Assembly: GCA_965276635.1 (NCBI GenBank)
Contig: CBDIBC010000004.1
Coordinates: 372,001 to 436,000 of the forward strand
Direction of reading: 5' to 3'
From: CBDIBC01 sp965276635
GTDB lineage: Bacteria; Actinomycetota; Acidimicrobiia; Acidimicrobiales; Palsa-688
Length of the DNA: 64,000 nt
Within the stretch, counting starts at the first letter, position 1, and each line of letters begins with the position of its first letter. Position numbers and translations under genes: made by a program. Below the pieces are notes generated by a model. That model had not been told where the DNA came from and ran no database searches. It saw only the letters and a program-made list of their open reading frames with translations. Below, in pieces: positions 26,000 through 34,293 of the stretch.

Positions 26000-26322
26000 C
26001 GGGGTCCGAGCGCAGGAGCGGGACCCGGGGAACAGTGATCCGGGGCACGGTGGTCCTCGACGCCGAGCGCTGCAAGGGCTGTGGTCTGTGCGTGCCGGCG
26101 TGCCGGCCCGGGGTCCTCGAGATGTCGACTGTGATGAACGGTTCCGGGTTCACCGTGCCGGAGCTGCGTCCCGGCTGCACCGGCTGTATGGCCTGCGCGG
26201 AGATCTGCCCGGACTTCGCCCTCGAGGTCTGGAAGTTCGACGAGCCGATCGCCGTTCCCTCTCGGCCTGCCCCCGAAGCGGGCGCCGAGGCGGACACCCA
26301 GACAGACGCCGGAGGTCGATGA
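25996..26322 (+). CDS. 2-oxoacid:ferredoxin oxidoreductase, delta subunit (2[4Fe-4S])
   Basis: A 108-residue ferredoxin-like subunit with two CX2CX2CX3C motifs: CKGCGLCVPACRP (about residues 27-39) and CTGCMACAEICPD (about 62-74). Each would bind a [4Fe-4S] cluster and pass electrons from the TPP site to external ferredoxin. The start is the GTG at 25996 that overlaps the gamma stop. The C-terminus (about residues 85-108) is a Pro/Ala/Glu-rich tail. Confidence 0.93.
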   Translation: MTGSERRSGTRGTVIRGTVVLDAERCKGCGLCVPACRPGVLEMSTVMNGSGFTVPELRPGCTGCMACAEICPDFALEVWKFDEPIAVPSRPAPEAGAEADTQTDAGGR

Positions 26323-26323
26323 C

Positions 26324-27427
26324 GTGACCAGGAGCCTCATGCAGGGCAGCGATGCGCTGGCCGACGCCGCCATCCTGGCCGGCTGCCAGTTCTTTGCCGG
26401 CTACCCCATGTTGCCGTTCACCGAGCTGCTCGAGAACATGGCCAAGAAGCTGCCCGCGGCCGGCGGGGTCTGCATCAATGCCGAGAGCGAGATCGAGGCC
26501 GTCAACATGGCTCTCGGTGCCGCAGCCACCGGTGCCCGGGCTGCGACCGGCTCGTGTGGCCAGGGCGTGAGCCTCATGCAGGAGGGCATCGCCGAGCTGG
26601 CGCTCAACGAGCTGCCGCTCGTCGTGTTCACCATGGCCCGAGGCCAGCAGGACTACTTTCAGTGCACGAGGGGCGGCGGCTGGGGTGACTACCGCACCAT
26701 CACCTTGGCGCCCAAGAACGTGCCGGAGGCGGTGGCGCACACCCAGCTGCTGTTCCATCTGGCCGATCTTTATCGCACACCGGTCATCCTGTACGGGGAC
26801 TACGTGATCGCCCACACGTCGGTCGGCATCGAGGTCGAGCCGACGGCGTTCGGGCCGCTTCCGCCGAAGACCGACTGGGCGCTCGACGGGACCATGAGCG
26901 GCACGGGCCAGGCCCGCCAGATCTGGACCTGGGCCCGGGGGAAACCCAACACGCCGGGGCCCGGCCCCAACCAGGCGTGGGTCACCATCGCCGAGAAGTA
27001 CGCCCACATCGAGGCCACCGAGCAGCGTTACGAGACCTACCGGGCCGAGGACGCCGACATCCTGGTGGTCTCGTTCGGGACGACCTCGGTGTTCGTCGAC
27101 CGAGTCGTCGACGAGCTGCGAGCAGAGGGCATGGCCATCGGGTCGTTCCGCCCCGTCACCTTGTGGCCGTTCCCCGCCGACGCGCTGACCGAGGCCACCC
27201 GAGGCAAGTCGCACGTGCTCGTCTACGAGCTGAACGCCGGCCAGATGGTCGACGACGTCCGCATGTACGCCGCGGACCGGTCGGTCATCAGATCGATCGG
27301 GGGCGTCTCGCAGGACACGTCGGGGATGCGTCAGGGCGACCTGCTGGACGCGTCGGCCGTGCGAGACCGCATCCGGCGGGCCATCGGCGGCGCCGAATCC
27401 CCTGATCTCGTGAGAGGAACCATCTGA
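26324..27427 (+). CDS. 2-oxoacid:ferredoxin oxidoreductase, alpha subunit
   Basis: A 367-residue alpha subunit. It has the N-terminal pyrimidine-binding domain (GCQFFAGYPMLPFTELLENM; AESEIEAVNMALGAAATGAR; GQGVSLMQEGIAEL) and the C-terminal transketolase-like domain II (ADILVVSFGTTSVFVDRVVD, PVTLWPFPADALTEA). The start is a GTG one base after the delta stop. It overlaps the beta start by one base (TGATG), so the order gamma-delta-alpha-beta is a tight operon. It resembles KorA-type enzymes more than the fused PorA of anaerobes. Confidence 0.92.
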   Translation: MTRSLMQGSDALADAAILAGCQFFAGYPMLPFTELLENMAKKLPAAGGVCINAESEIEAVNMALGAAATGARAATGSCGQGVSLMQEGIAELALNELPLVVFTMARGQQDYFQCTRGGGWGDYRTITLAPKNVPEAVAHTQLLFHLADLYRTPVILYGDYVIAHTSVGIEVEPTAFGPLPPKTDWALDGTMSGTGQARQIWTWARGKPNTPGPGPNQAWVTIAEKYAHIEATEQRYETYRAEDADILVVSFGTTSVFVDRVVDELRAEGMAIGSFRPVTLWPFPADALTEATRGKSHVLVYELNAGQMVDDVRMYAADRSVIRSIGGVSQDTSGMRQGDLLDASAVRDRIRRAIGGAESPDLVRGTI

Positions 27428-28242
27428 TGACGACGGTGAACATCCAGGCTGCACCCGATCGGTCATCGCGGCTCGCCACCCCGTTCAAGCCGGACCTCCT
27501 GCAGTCGCCCGATCACGAGCTGTGCCCGGGCTGCGGCCACCCCATCGCCTGGCGGTTGGTCCTGGACGCACTGACGGAGCTGGAGCTGTCGCGGCGCACG
27601 ATCCTGATCGCCGGCCACGGCTGCTACACCCAGATGATGAAGATCAGCGACCTCGACTCGCTGCAGTGCCTCCACGGGCGAGCCCCGGCGGTGGCCACGG
27701 GTGTGAAGCGGATGGTTCCCGACGCCGCCGTGGTCACCCTCCAAGGCGACGGGGACATGGTCAGCGAGGGGCTCCACGAGGTGCTGCACGCCGCCGCTCG
27801 AGGTGAGAAGGTGACCGCGCTCCTCTTCAACAACGGCGTCTTCGGCGACACGGGCGGCCACATGACGTCGACGACCGTGCTCGGTCAACGGACCAAGACC
27901 AGCCTGGAAGGACGAGACGCCGAGACCCATGGCTATCCCATCGACGTGGCCCGGCTGCTGGCCCAGATCGAAGGAACGGCCTACGTGGCCCGGGGCGCCG
28001 TAAACACCCCTGGGATGATCGCCCGCACCAAGCGCATGATCCGCCGGGCACTGCAGGTCCAGATGCAAGGCGCCGGCTTCACGTTCGTCGAGGTCCTCAC
28101 CATGTGCCCCACCGGTTGGTTCGTGCCCACGGGCGAGGGCCCGGAGTACCTGGAAGACTCGATGATGGAGACGTTCGGGATCGGGGAGCTGAAGACGCCC
28201 GAGGTCGAACGCTCGGGGCAGCCCGGCCCGTCACCGCGCTGA
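27427..28242 (+). CDS. 2-oxoacid:ferredoxin oxidoreductase, beta subunit
   Basis: A 271-residue beta subunit that binds thiamine diphosphate. The CPGCGH motif (Cys33, Cys36), GHGCYTQM and later MCPTGW supply Cys residues that bind the proximal cluster in this family. The TPP/Mg motif is LQGDGDMVSEGLHEVLHAAA, ending near NNGVFGDTGGHM. The stop is 54 nt before the TesB thioesterase gene. Likely substrates are 2-oxoglutarate or a branched 2-oxoacid from the side chain of the main substrate; this is an inference. Confidence 0.92.
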   Translation: MTTVNIQAAPDRSSRLATPFKPDLLQSPDHELCPGCGHPIAWRLVLDALTELELSRRTILIAGHGCYTQMMKISDLDSLQCLHGRAPAVATGVKRMVPDAAVVTLQGDGDMVSEGLHEVLHAAARGEKVTALLFNNGVFGDTGGHMTSTTVLGQRTKTSLEGRDAETHGYPIDVARLLAQIEGTAYVARGAVNTPGMIARTKRMIRRALQVQMQGAGFTFVEVLTMCPTGWFVPTGEGPEYLEDSMMETFGIGELKTPEVERSGQPGPSPR

Positions 28243-28296
28243 GTCGCCGGCTCGCTCGAGCCATCCTCGTGTGCCGGGTTTGACTACGGTGCGGAC

Positions 28297-29142
28297 ATGG
28301 AGCTGAAGAGTCTGGTCGAGGTCCTGGAGATGGAGGCGGGCGCGGCGCAGGAAGGCGGCACGACCACCTGGCGAGCCCAGAACCTGCCCGGCCCCGGGCA
28401 GGTGGTCTTCGGTGGGCAGATGCTCGCCCAGTCGGTCGTGGCGGCCACGGCGCTCGACCCGGCCAAGGAGATCCAGTCCATCTCGACAGTCTTCGCTCGC
28501 GGCGGCCGTATCGACCAGCCGCTGGACATCGACGTGGTGCCGATCGCCAAGGGGCGGACCTTCTCGTCGGCCACGGTCACCGTCCGCCAGGGCGATCGCC
28601 GTTGTGCCGAGTCGCTGGTCCTGCTGACCGCACCCGACCCCGACCGCATCCGCCACCAACCCGAGCAGCCTGCGGTCACCGCGCCCACCGCGGGCGGCGA
28701 GGACGCCCACTCCCTGCCGGGCTGGGAGATGGTGACGGTCGGCGACGTCGACATCCAGGACCCCGAGGCCATCGGCCCGGCGGAGCTGCAGGTATGGTCC
28801 CGCTTCCCGGACGCCCCCCGCCAGCCCGGATATGACCAGGCGCTCCTCAGCTACGCGTCCGAGGGATTCCTCATCGCCACGGCCATGCGTCCCCACGCCG
28901 GGATCGGCCAGGCGCTGGCCCACGTCAGTGTCGACACGTCGGTCATCGGCCACCAGCTGGTCTTCCACGAGCCATTCGATGCCACCGACTGGTTGTTGCT
29001 GGCGTTCGAGAGCCAGTGGGCCGGCCGGGGCCGGTCCTACGGCCGGGGCCAGGTGTTCGCCACCGACGGCCGCCTGGTCGCCTCCATCTCCCAGCAGAAC
29101 ATGATCCGGGCCTTTCCGGCACGCGACGGGGTGCAGCCGTGA
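28297..29142 (+). CDS. TesB-type acyl-CoA thioesterase (double hotdog)
   Basis: A 281-residue protein with two hotdog domains, as in acyl-CoA thioesterase II. The N-terminal domain contains VVFGGQMLAQSVVAATAL and ISTVFARGGRIDQPLDIDV. The C-terminal domain contains DQALLSYASEGFLIATAMRP and VFHEPFDATDWLLLAFES, with the Asp/Thr/Gln catalytic region of TesB proteins. It would hydrolyse medium- to long-chain acyl-CoAs. It stands after the oxidoreductase and before a crotonase gene, in the same direction. Confidence 0.87.
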   Translation: MELKSLVEVLEMEAGAAQEGGTTTWRAQNLPGPGQVVFGGQMLAQSVVAATALDPAKEIQSISTVFARGGRIDQPLDIDVVPIAKGRTFSSATVTVRQGDRRCAESLVLLTAPDPDRIRHQPEQPAVTAPTAGGEDAHSLPGWEMVTVGDVDIQDPEAIGPAELQVWSRFPDAPRQPGYDQALLSYASEGFLIATAMRPHAGIGQALAHVSVDTSVIGHQLVFHEPFDATDWLLLAFESQWAGRGRSYGRGQVFATDGRLVASISQQNMIRAFPARDGVQP

Positions 29143-29177
29143 GAACTCGATTGGCGCCGTAGCGGGAGCTCGGTTCC

Positions 29178-29197
29178 CCGGCATCGAGAATTGCCGG
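29178..29197. promoter_or_regulatory. Inverted repeat before the crotonase operon
   Basis: CCGGCA (29178-29183) and TGCCGG (29192-29197) are inverted around 8 nt in the 93-bp gap between the thioesterase and crotonase genes. It could be an operator or a weak terminator. Confidence 0.3.
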
Positions 29198-29235
29198 ACC
29201 ACTATGCTGACCCGCTGACACCAGGAGGATGCGGC

Positions 29236-30132
29236 ATGGCCGAGTACCAATACGTGACCTACGAGACGTTCGACGAGGGCACCATCGCCCGGATCATGTT
29301 GAACCGTCCCGACGCGCGCAACGCGCAGAACCGCGGGCTGCTCGTGGAGCTGCACCAGGCGTTCTTGGAGGCGGAGGCAGACGATCAGGTCCGGGTGGTC
29401 ATCCTCGGAGGGCACGGCTCGATGTTCTCCTCCGGCCACGACATGGGATCGAAGATCTCTCGTGAGGAGATGAGCCCGGGCCCGAACCAGCACCCCACCA
29501 CCATGATCAACGGGGGTACGAGGACCGGAGCGGAGAAGCGGATGCTGGGGGAGTGGCACTACTTCTTCCAGAACACGCTGCGCTGGCGGAACCTGCGGAA
29601 GATCACCATCGCCCAGCTGCACGGGACCGTCTTCGCCGCCGGCCTCATGCTGGCGTGGGCGTGTGACCTGATCGTGGCCGGCGAGGACGTGCAGTTCGCC
29701 GATGTGGTGGGGACCCGACTCGGCATGTGCGGGGTGGAGTACTTCGCGCACCCGTGGGAGTTCGGCCCCCGCAAGACCAAGGAGCTGATGCTGACCGGCG
29801 ACTCCATCGACGTCGACGAGGCGCACCGGCTGGGCATGGTGTCGAAGGTGTTCCCCGTCGACGAGCTGGGCGACCGGACGCTCGACTTCGCCCGGCGCAT
29901 CGCCAAGCTGCCGACGGTCTCCGCCCTGCTGATCAAGGAGTCGGTGAACCAGAGCACCGACAACATGGGCTTCTACAACTCCTTGCAGGCCTGCTTCACC
30001 CTGCACCAGCTGAACCATTCGCACTGGGCCGAGATCCACGACACCAAGTGGCCCATCGCTGAGGAGTCCGACGGCGTCACCAACTGGAGAGAGGCGCCCC
30101 CCGTGCAGGTGGCGCAGAAGACGCAACCCTGA
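29236..30132 (+). CDS. Crotonase-superfamily protein without hydratase glutamates
   Basis: A 298-residue enoyl-CoA hydratase/isomerase-fold protein. The oxyanion regions FSSGHDMGSKIS and HGTVFAAGLMLAWACDLIVA are clear. However, the two catalytic Glu positions of crotonase are Leu (AAGLML) and Val (FADVVG), so water addition by the usual mechanism is unlikely. It may be an isomerase, a hydrolase or a decarboxylase. The start is supported by AGGAGG 7 nt upstream. It is followed after 4 bp by an acyl-CoA dehydrogenase gene, so they share an operon. Confidence 0.87.
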   Translation: MAEYQYVTYETFDEGTIARIMLNRPDARNAQNRGLLVELHQAFLEAEADDQVRVVILGGHGSMFSSGHDMGSKISREEMSPGPNQHPTTMINGGTRTGAEKRMLGEWHYFFQNTLRWRNLRKITIAQLHGTVFAAGLMLAWACDLIVAGEDVQFADVVGTRLGMCGVEYFAHPWEFGPRKTKELMLTGDSIDVDEAHRLGMVSKVFPVDELGDRTLDFARRIAKLPTVSALLIKESVNQSTDNMGFYNSLQACFTLHQLNHSHWAEIHDTKWPIAEESDGVTNWREAPPVQVAQKTQP

Positions 30133-30136
30133 GCTC

Positions 30137-31297
30137 GTGGATCTGGCATTCAGCCCCAGCGAGCAGGCCCTGGCCATGGAGGTCAGGGCCTGGCTGGCCG
30201 AGCACCTCGAGCAGCCACCGGCCTTCGCCGACCTGGGCGCCGAGATCGAGTGGGGGCGACGCTGGCAAGCGCGCATGGCGGCCGACCGGTGGGTCGGGAT
30301 CCACTGGCCGCGCGTCTACGGCGGTCGCGGGGCGTCGCCCGTCGAGGTGGCCATCTTCAACACCGAGTACGGCCGGGCCCGCGCCCCCCAGCTGGTCAAC
30401 CGGGTAGGGATCAACCTGGCCGGGCCGACCCTCCTGGCCCACGGCACCGACGAGCAGCGGGCCCGGTGGCTGCCGGGCATCGTCACGGCCGATGAGATCT
30501 GGTGTCAGCTCTTCAGCGAGCCGGGAGCGGGAAGCGACCTGGCTGCGCTCAGCACCCGGGCCACGGCCGACGACGGCGGGTGGATCCTCAACGGCCAGAA
30601 GGTGTGGACCTCTTACGCCCAGTTCGCCCGTTGGGCGATCTGTCTGGCCCGGACCGACTCGGACGCCCCCAAGCATCGCGGCATCTCGTACCTGATCGTG
30701 GACATGACGGCCCCGGGGATCGAGATCCGCCCATTGCGCCAGATGACCGGCGAGGCCGAGTTCAACGAGGTCTTCCTCACCGACGTCTTCGTGCCGAGCG
30801 AGCACCTGGTCGGGCCGCTCAACGGCGGGTGGGCGGTGGCCAACACCACCCTCGCCCACGAGCGGGGCACGAACTTCCCGTTCAAGGAGCAGGTCGTCCA
30901 CGAGGTCTTCCTCGACGAGCTGTACCGGGTGGCGGACAAAGAAGGGCGGCTCGGCGACGCCGATGTCGCCGAGTCCCTCGCCCAGGTGTACGTCGAGCTG
31001 GAGGTCCTGCGGCTGCACAACTGGCGCACGCTGACCCGGCTCGGTCACGGTCTCGACCCCGGCCCCGAGTCCAGCTGGGTGAAGCTGGCCTGGACGGACA
31101 TGAGCCAGCACCTGGCCGACGCCGCGCTGGAGCTGCTGGGCGCCGCGGCTCCCCTGGCGGCGGGCGCGGACCGGCTCCCCGGCTCGGGGAAGTGGCAGCG
31201 CCAGTGGTTGTGGAGCAAGGCGGCGAGCATCGCCGGCGGTACCTCAGAGGTCCAACGAACCATCATCGGCGACCGTATCCTGGGACTGCCCCGGTGA
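30137..31297 (+). CDS. Acyl-CoA dehydrogenase
   Basis: A 386-residue FAD-dependent dehydrogenase that makes an alpha,beta double bond in an acyl-CoA. It has the FAD/substrate motif CQLFSEPGAGSDLAAL (about residues 127-142), ILNGQKVWTSYAQFARW, and the C-terminal IAGGTSEVQRTIIGDRILGL, which binds the FAD of the neighbouring subunit. The start is a GTG. It resembles the FadE17/FadE31-type dehydrogenases of steroid and terpenoid catabolism more than short-chain enzymes, but this is only a judgement by eye. Confidence 0.9.
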   Translation: MDLAFSPSEQALAMEVRAWLAEHLEQPPAFADLGAEIEWGRRWQARMAADRWVGIHWPRVYGGRGASPVEVAIFNTEYGRARAPQLVNRVGINLAGPTLLAHGTDEQRARWLPGIVTADEIWCQLFSEPGAGSDLAALSTRATADDGGWILNGQKVWTSYAQFARWAICLARTDSDAPKHRGISYLIVDMTAPGIEIRPLRQMTGEAEFNEVFLTDVFVPSEHLVGPLNGGWAVANTTLAHERGTNFPFKEQVVHEVFLDELYRVADKEGRLGDADVAESLAQVYVELEVLRLHNWRTLTRLGHGLDPGPESSWVKLAWTDMSQHLADAALELLGAAAPLAAGADRLPGSGKWQRQWLWSKAASIAGGTSEVQRTIIGDRILGLPR

Positions 31298-31340
31298 GCG
31301 TCGCCACCCGGACCGCTAGCCGAACCGTGGAGGCAACCCC

Positions 31341-31631
31341 ATGCTGAGCACCAGCCCAGAGGCACATCCCAGAGTCGCGGAGGCGGGCGAGGTCGACGCC
31401 ATCACCGCGGCGGTGATCCGATCGGCCATGGAGACGATCTGCCATCGCCGGCTGTGGGTGGGCGACGCCTGGCACGACCACGCGCCGGTGTGGGATGCGG
31501 CCGGGCTGGGTACGTCGAGCATCGTGATCGGCCCCGGGGTCATCCAGAGCGCCTTCACCACGATCGTCCTGCGACCAGGTGATGCGGCCCGCGTGACCGC
31601 GGACGGCGACGTCGTCGTCGAGGTGCCATGA
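31341..31631 (+). CDS. Small 96-residue protein, hydantoinase-like remnant or subunit
   Basis: No function is known to me. The N-terminus (about residues 16-35, VDAITAAVIRSAMETICHRR) resembles the start of the hydantoinase B family. The C-terminus (about 56-90, GTSSIVIGPGVIQSAFTTIV then RPGDAARVTADGD) resembles the last domain of the hydantoinase A family. It is a real gene: GGAGG stands 7 nt before the ATG and its stop overlaps the next start by ATGA. It may be a subunit of the following enzyme rather than a hydantoinase. Confidence 0.7.
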   Translation: MLSTSPEAHPRVAEAGEVDAITAAVIRSAMETICHRRLWVGDAWHDHAPVWDAAGLGTSSIVIGPGVIQSAFTTIVLRPGDAARVTADGDVVVEVP

Positions 31632-33073
31632 GCAGCGGCGGCATCACCTCGTGGGGCAGCTACGTGCCCCGCTGGCGGCTGAAGCGCAGCGCCATCGGCC
31701 TCACCCTGAACGCCCCGGCCGGTCGCGGGACGCGAGCGGTGGCGTCCTACGACGAGGATCCCACCACCATGGCGGTGGAAGCTGGGCTGGCTGCCGTCGG
31801 CGCCGCCGGCCTGGCGCCCGAACGGCTCCTGTTCGCCACGCCGGAGCCGCCGTACCTCGACAAGACCAACGCCTGCGTGATCCACGCCGCTCTGGGGCTG
31901 GCCGATCGGGCCGGCGCCTACGACCTGTGTGGCTCGGTGCGCTCCGGATGGGCGGCGTTCGAGGCGGCCGAGGCCTTCGGCCGGAGCGAGCCCACGCTGG
32001 CGGTGACCGCCGACCTCCGGACCGGCCTGGCCGGCGGACCGGAGGAGCGCGACAGCGGCGACGGCGCAGCCGCCTTCGTCCTCGGGACCACCGATGTCGT
32101 CGCCCATGTGGTCGGACGGGCGTCGGCCACGGCGGAGTTCCTGGACCGTTGGCGACTGCCGACCGAACAGGCATCCCATCAGTGGGAAGAGCGCTTCGGC
32201 GAACAGATCTACGTGCCTCTCGTGCGGGCCGCCGTCGCCGACGCCCTCAAGGCGGCGGGGGAGACCATGGCTGCGGTGGACCACCTCGTCGTCGCCGGTC
32301 TCCACGCTCGCGCCGTCGGGACCCTGCGGAAGACGCTCGGTGCCGAGGCGGCCGGCGTTGCCGTCGACCGCAGCAGCCAGATCGGCAACCTGGGGGCAGC
32401 GCAGTTCGGGGTGGCCCTGGCCGACGTGCTGGAGGTGGCTACCCCCGGGCAGCTGATCGCCGTGGTCCTGGCCGCGGACGGGGCCGATGTCATGGTGCTG
32501 CGGACCACCGATGCCCTGGCCGCCGCCCAGCAGGCCCGCCGGGCCGCCGCCGTGCCCACGGTGGCCGATCAGGTCGATGCCGGGCGCGACGACTTGAGCT
32601 ATGCCACCTTCCTCACCTGGCGAGGCCAGCTCCGGCGCGAGCCTCCCCGGCGCCCGGATCCCGAACGGCCGGGAGCTCCGGCCACCTGGCGTTCCGATGC
32701 GTGGAAGCACGCCTTCACCGGGAGTCGCTGCCTGGAGTGCGGCTTCCTCCACCTGCCGCCGACCCGAGTGTGCCTGCGCTGCAAGTCGGTGGACCAGATG
32801 GAGCCTGCCCGCCTGGCCACCACGCCGGCCCGGGTGGCAACCTACACGATCGACCGCCTGGCGTTCTCACTGTCGCCACCAGTGATCGGGGTGGTCGTCG
32901 ACTTCGAGGGCGGGGGCCGGTTCCGCTGCGAGATGACCGACGTCGACGCCGACGCGGTGGCCATCGGCGTGCCCGTCCGGATGGCGTTCCGGCGAGTGTC
33001 GACGGCCGAGACGGTGCACAACTACTTCTGGAAGGCCGTGCCCGACCGGGCACACAGAACGGAGGCTGACTGA
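31628..33073 (+). CDS. HMG-CoA synthase-like/DUF35 fusion protein
   Basis: A 481-residue two-domain protein. Residues 1 to about 330 form a thiolase-fold condensing domain of the HMG-CoA-synthase/KAS III type, with the likely Glu in VASYDEDPTTMAVEAG, the nucleophile in AYDLCGSVRSGWAA and a His in VAGLHARAVG. Residues about 350-470 form a DUF35 module: a zinc ribbon (CLECGFLHLPPTRVCLRC) and an OB-fold. Archaeal HMG-CoA synthase, thiolase and a separate DUF35 protein form one complex; here two are fused and a thiolase gene follows with a 1-bp overlap. Its reaction is unknown. Confidence 0.85.
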   Translation: MSSGGITSWGSYVPRWRLKRSAIGLTLNAPAGRGTRAVASYDEDPTTMAVEAGLAAVGAAGLAPERLLFATPEPPYLDKTNACVIHAALGLADRAGAYDLCGSVRSGWAAFEAAEAFGRSEPTLAVTADLRTGLAGGPEERDSGDGAAAFVLGTTDVVAHVVGRASATAEFLDRWRLPTEQASHQWEERFGEQIYVPLVRAAVADALKAAGETMAAVDHLVVAGLHARAVGTLRKTLGAEAAGVAVDRSSQIGNLGAAQFGVALADVLEVATPGQLIAVVLAADGADVMVLRTTDALAAAQQARRAAAVPTVADQVDAGRDDLSYATFLTWRGQLRREPPRRPDPERPGAPATWRSDAWKHAFTGSRCLECGFLHLPPTRVCLRCKSVDQMEPARLATTPARVATYTIDRLAFSLSPPVIGVVVDFEGGGRFRCEMTDVDADAVAIGVPVRMAFRRVSTAETVHNYFWKAVPDRAHRTEAD

Positions 33074-34275
33074 TGGCGAGCCACGGGATCCGCGACCGCG
33101 TCGCAATCATCGGGATGGGCTGCACGCCGTTCGGCGAGCGCTGGGACAAGGGTGTCGACGACCTGTTGACCGACGCAACCAAGGAGACCGTTGCGTCGGC
33201 GGGCGTCGACCTGGCCGACATCGACGCGTTCTGGCTCGGCACCATGGGCTCGGGCGTGTCGGGCCTCACCCTGTCCCGTCCGCTCAAGATCGACTACAAG
33301 CCGGTCTCGCGCAACGAGAACTTCTGCGCTACGGGGTCCGAGGCGTTCCGCAACGCCTGCTACGCGGTGGCGTCGGGCGCCTACGACCTGGCCATGGCCA
33401 TCGGGGTGGAGAAGTTGAAGGACAGCGGCTACTCCGGCCTGACCGGCATCCGACCGGTGGGAGACGGCACGGACCCCGGGCTGTCCTCCCCGGCCGCCTT
33501 TTCCTTCCTGTCGCCGTCCTACGCCAAGAAGTACGGCGTGGAGGAAAGCGTCATGAAGGAGGTCATGACGCGCATCGCCTGGAAGAACCACCACAACGGG
33601 GCGCGTAACCCTCGGGCGCAGTACCGCAAGGAGGTGGCGCTCGAGACCATCAGCGGTGCCCCCTTGGTGGCCGGGAACCTGGGCGTCTTCGACTGCAGCG
33701 GCGTCAGCGACGGATCGGCGGCGGCCATCATCTGCCCGGTCGAGCACGCGCATCGGTACACCGACTCGCCGCTGTACGTCAAGGCGCTGAGCTTCGTGGC
33801 CGGCCCCGCCGCCGGCCCGATCGACCCGGCCTACGACTACACCACGTTCGAGGAGGTCATCCGCTCGGCCGCCGACGCTTACCAGCAGGCTGGCATCGAC
33901 GATCCTCGCGCCCAGCTGGCCATGGCCGAGGTGCACGACTGCTTCACCCCCACCGAGCTGGTCCTCATGGAGGACCTGGGGTTTGCCGATCGGGGTACGG
34001 GTTGGAAGGAGGTGCTGGCCGGCACCTTCGACCTCGACGGTGAGCTGCCGGTGAACCCCGACGGCGGCCTGAAGAGCTTCGGGCACCCCATCGGCGCCTC
34101 GGGACTGCGGATGCTGTTCGAGTGCTGGCTGCAGCTGCGCCGCCAGGCGCCCGAGGACCGTCAGATCGCCAGCATCGACCAGGGTAGGACCCTGGGGCTC
34201 ACCCACAACCTGGGTGGCGCGCCGGGCGAGTGCGTCAGCTTCGTCAGCGTCGTCGGCAGCGAGCTCTCCGATTGA
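33073..34275 (+). CDS. SCP2-type thiolase (acetyl-CoA acyltransferase)
   Basis: A 400-residue thiolase with a complete catalytic set: nucleophile Cys in SRNENFCATGSEAF (about residue 86), HDCF (AEVHDCFTPTELVLM) and the GHPIGASG loop with the catalytic His. It would cleave a 3-oxoacyl-CoA, or condense two acyl-CoAs with the fused DUF35 protein as partner. Its ATG overlaps the previous stop (TGATG), so they are co-translated. It contrasts with the thiolase-like protein at 18271, which lacks both His residues. Confidence 0.92.
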   Translation: MASHGIRDRVAIIGMGCTPFGERWDKGVDDLLTDATKETVASAGVDLADIDAFWLGTMGSGVSGLTLSRPLKIDYKPVSRNENFCATGSEAFRNACYAVASGAYDLAMAIGVEKLKDSGYSGLTGIRPVGDGTDPGLSSPAAFSFLSPSYAKKYGVEESVMKEVMTRIAWKNHHNGARNPRAQYRKEVALETISGAPLVAGNLGVFDCSGVSDGSAAAIICPVEHAHRYTDSPLYVKALSFVAGPAAGPIDPAYDYTTFEEVIRSAADAYQQAGIDDPRAQLAMAEVHDCFTPTELVLMEDLGFADRGTGWKEVLAGTFDLDGELPVNPDGGLKSFGHPIGASGLRMLFECWLQLRRQAPEDRQIASIDQGRTLGLTHNLGGAPGECVSFVSVVGSELSD

Positions 34276-34293
34276 GCCCGCTGGCCGGCGTGG

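Noticed and set aside
28231..30276. Antisense open frame of 681 codons over the thioesterase and crotonase
   Set aside because: No domain is visible; both genes on the + strand have family motifs and ribosome sites.
31651..33069. Second + strand frame of 472 codons over the HMG-CoA-synthase-like gene
   Set aside because: Arg/Gly/Pro-rich translation in the +2 frame of a gene with clear motifs; a typical GC shadow.
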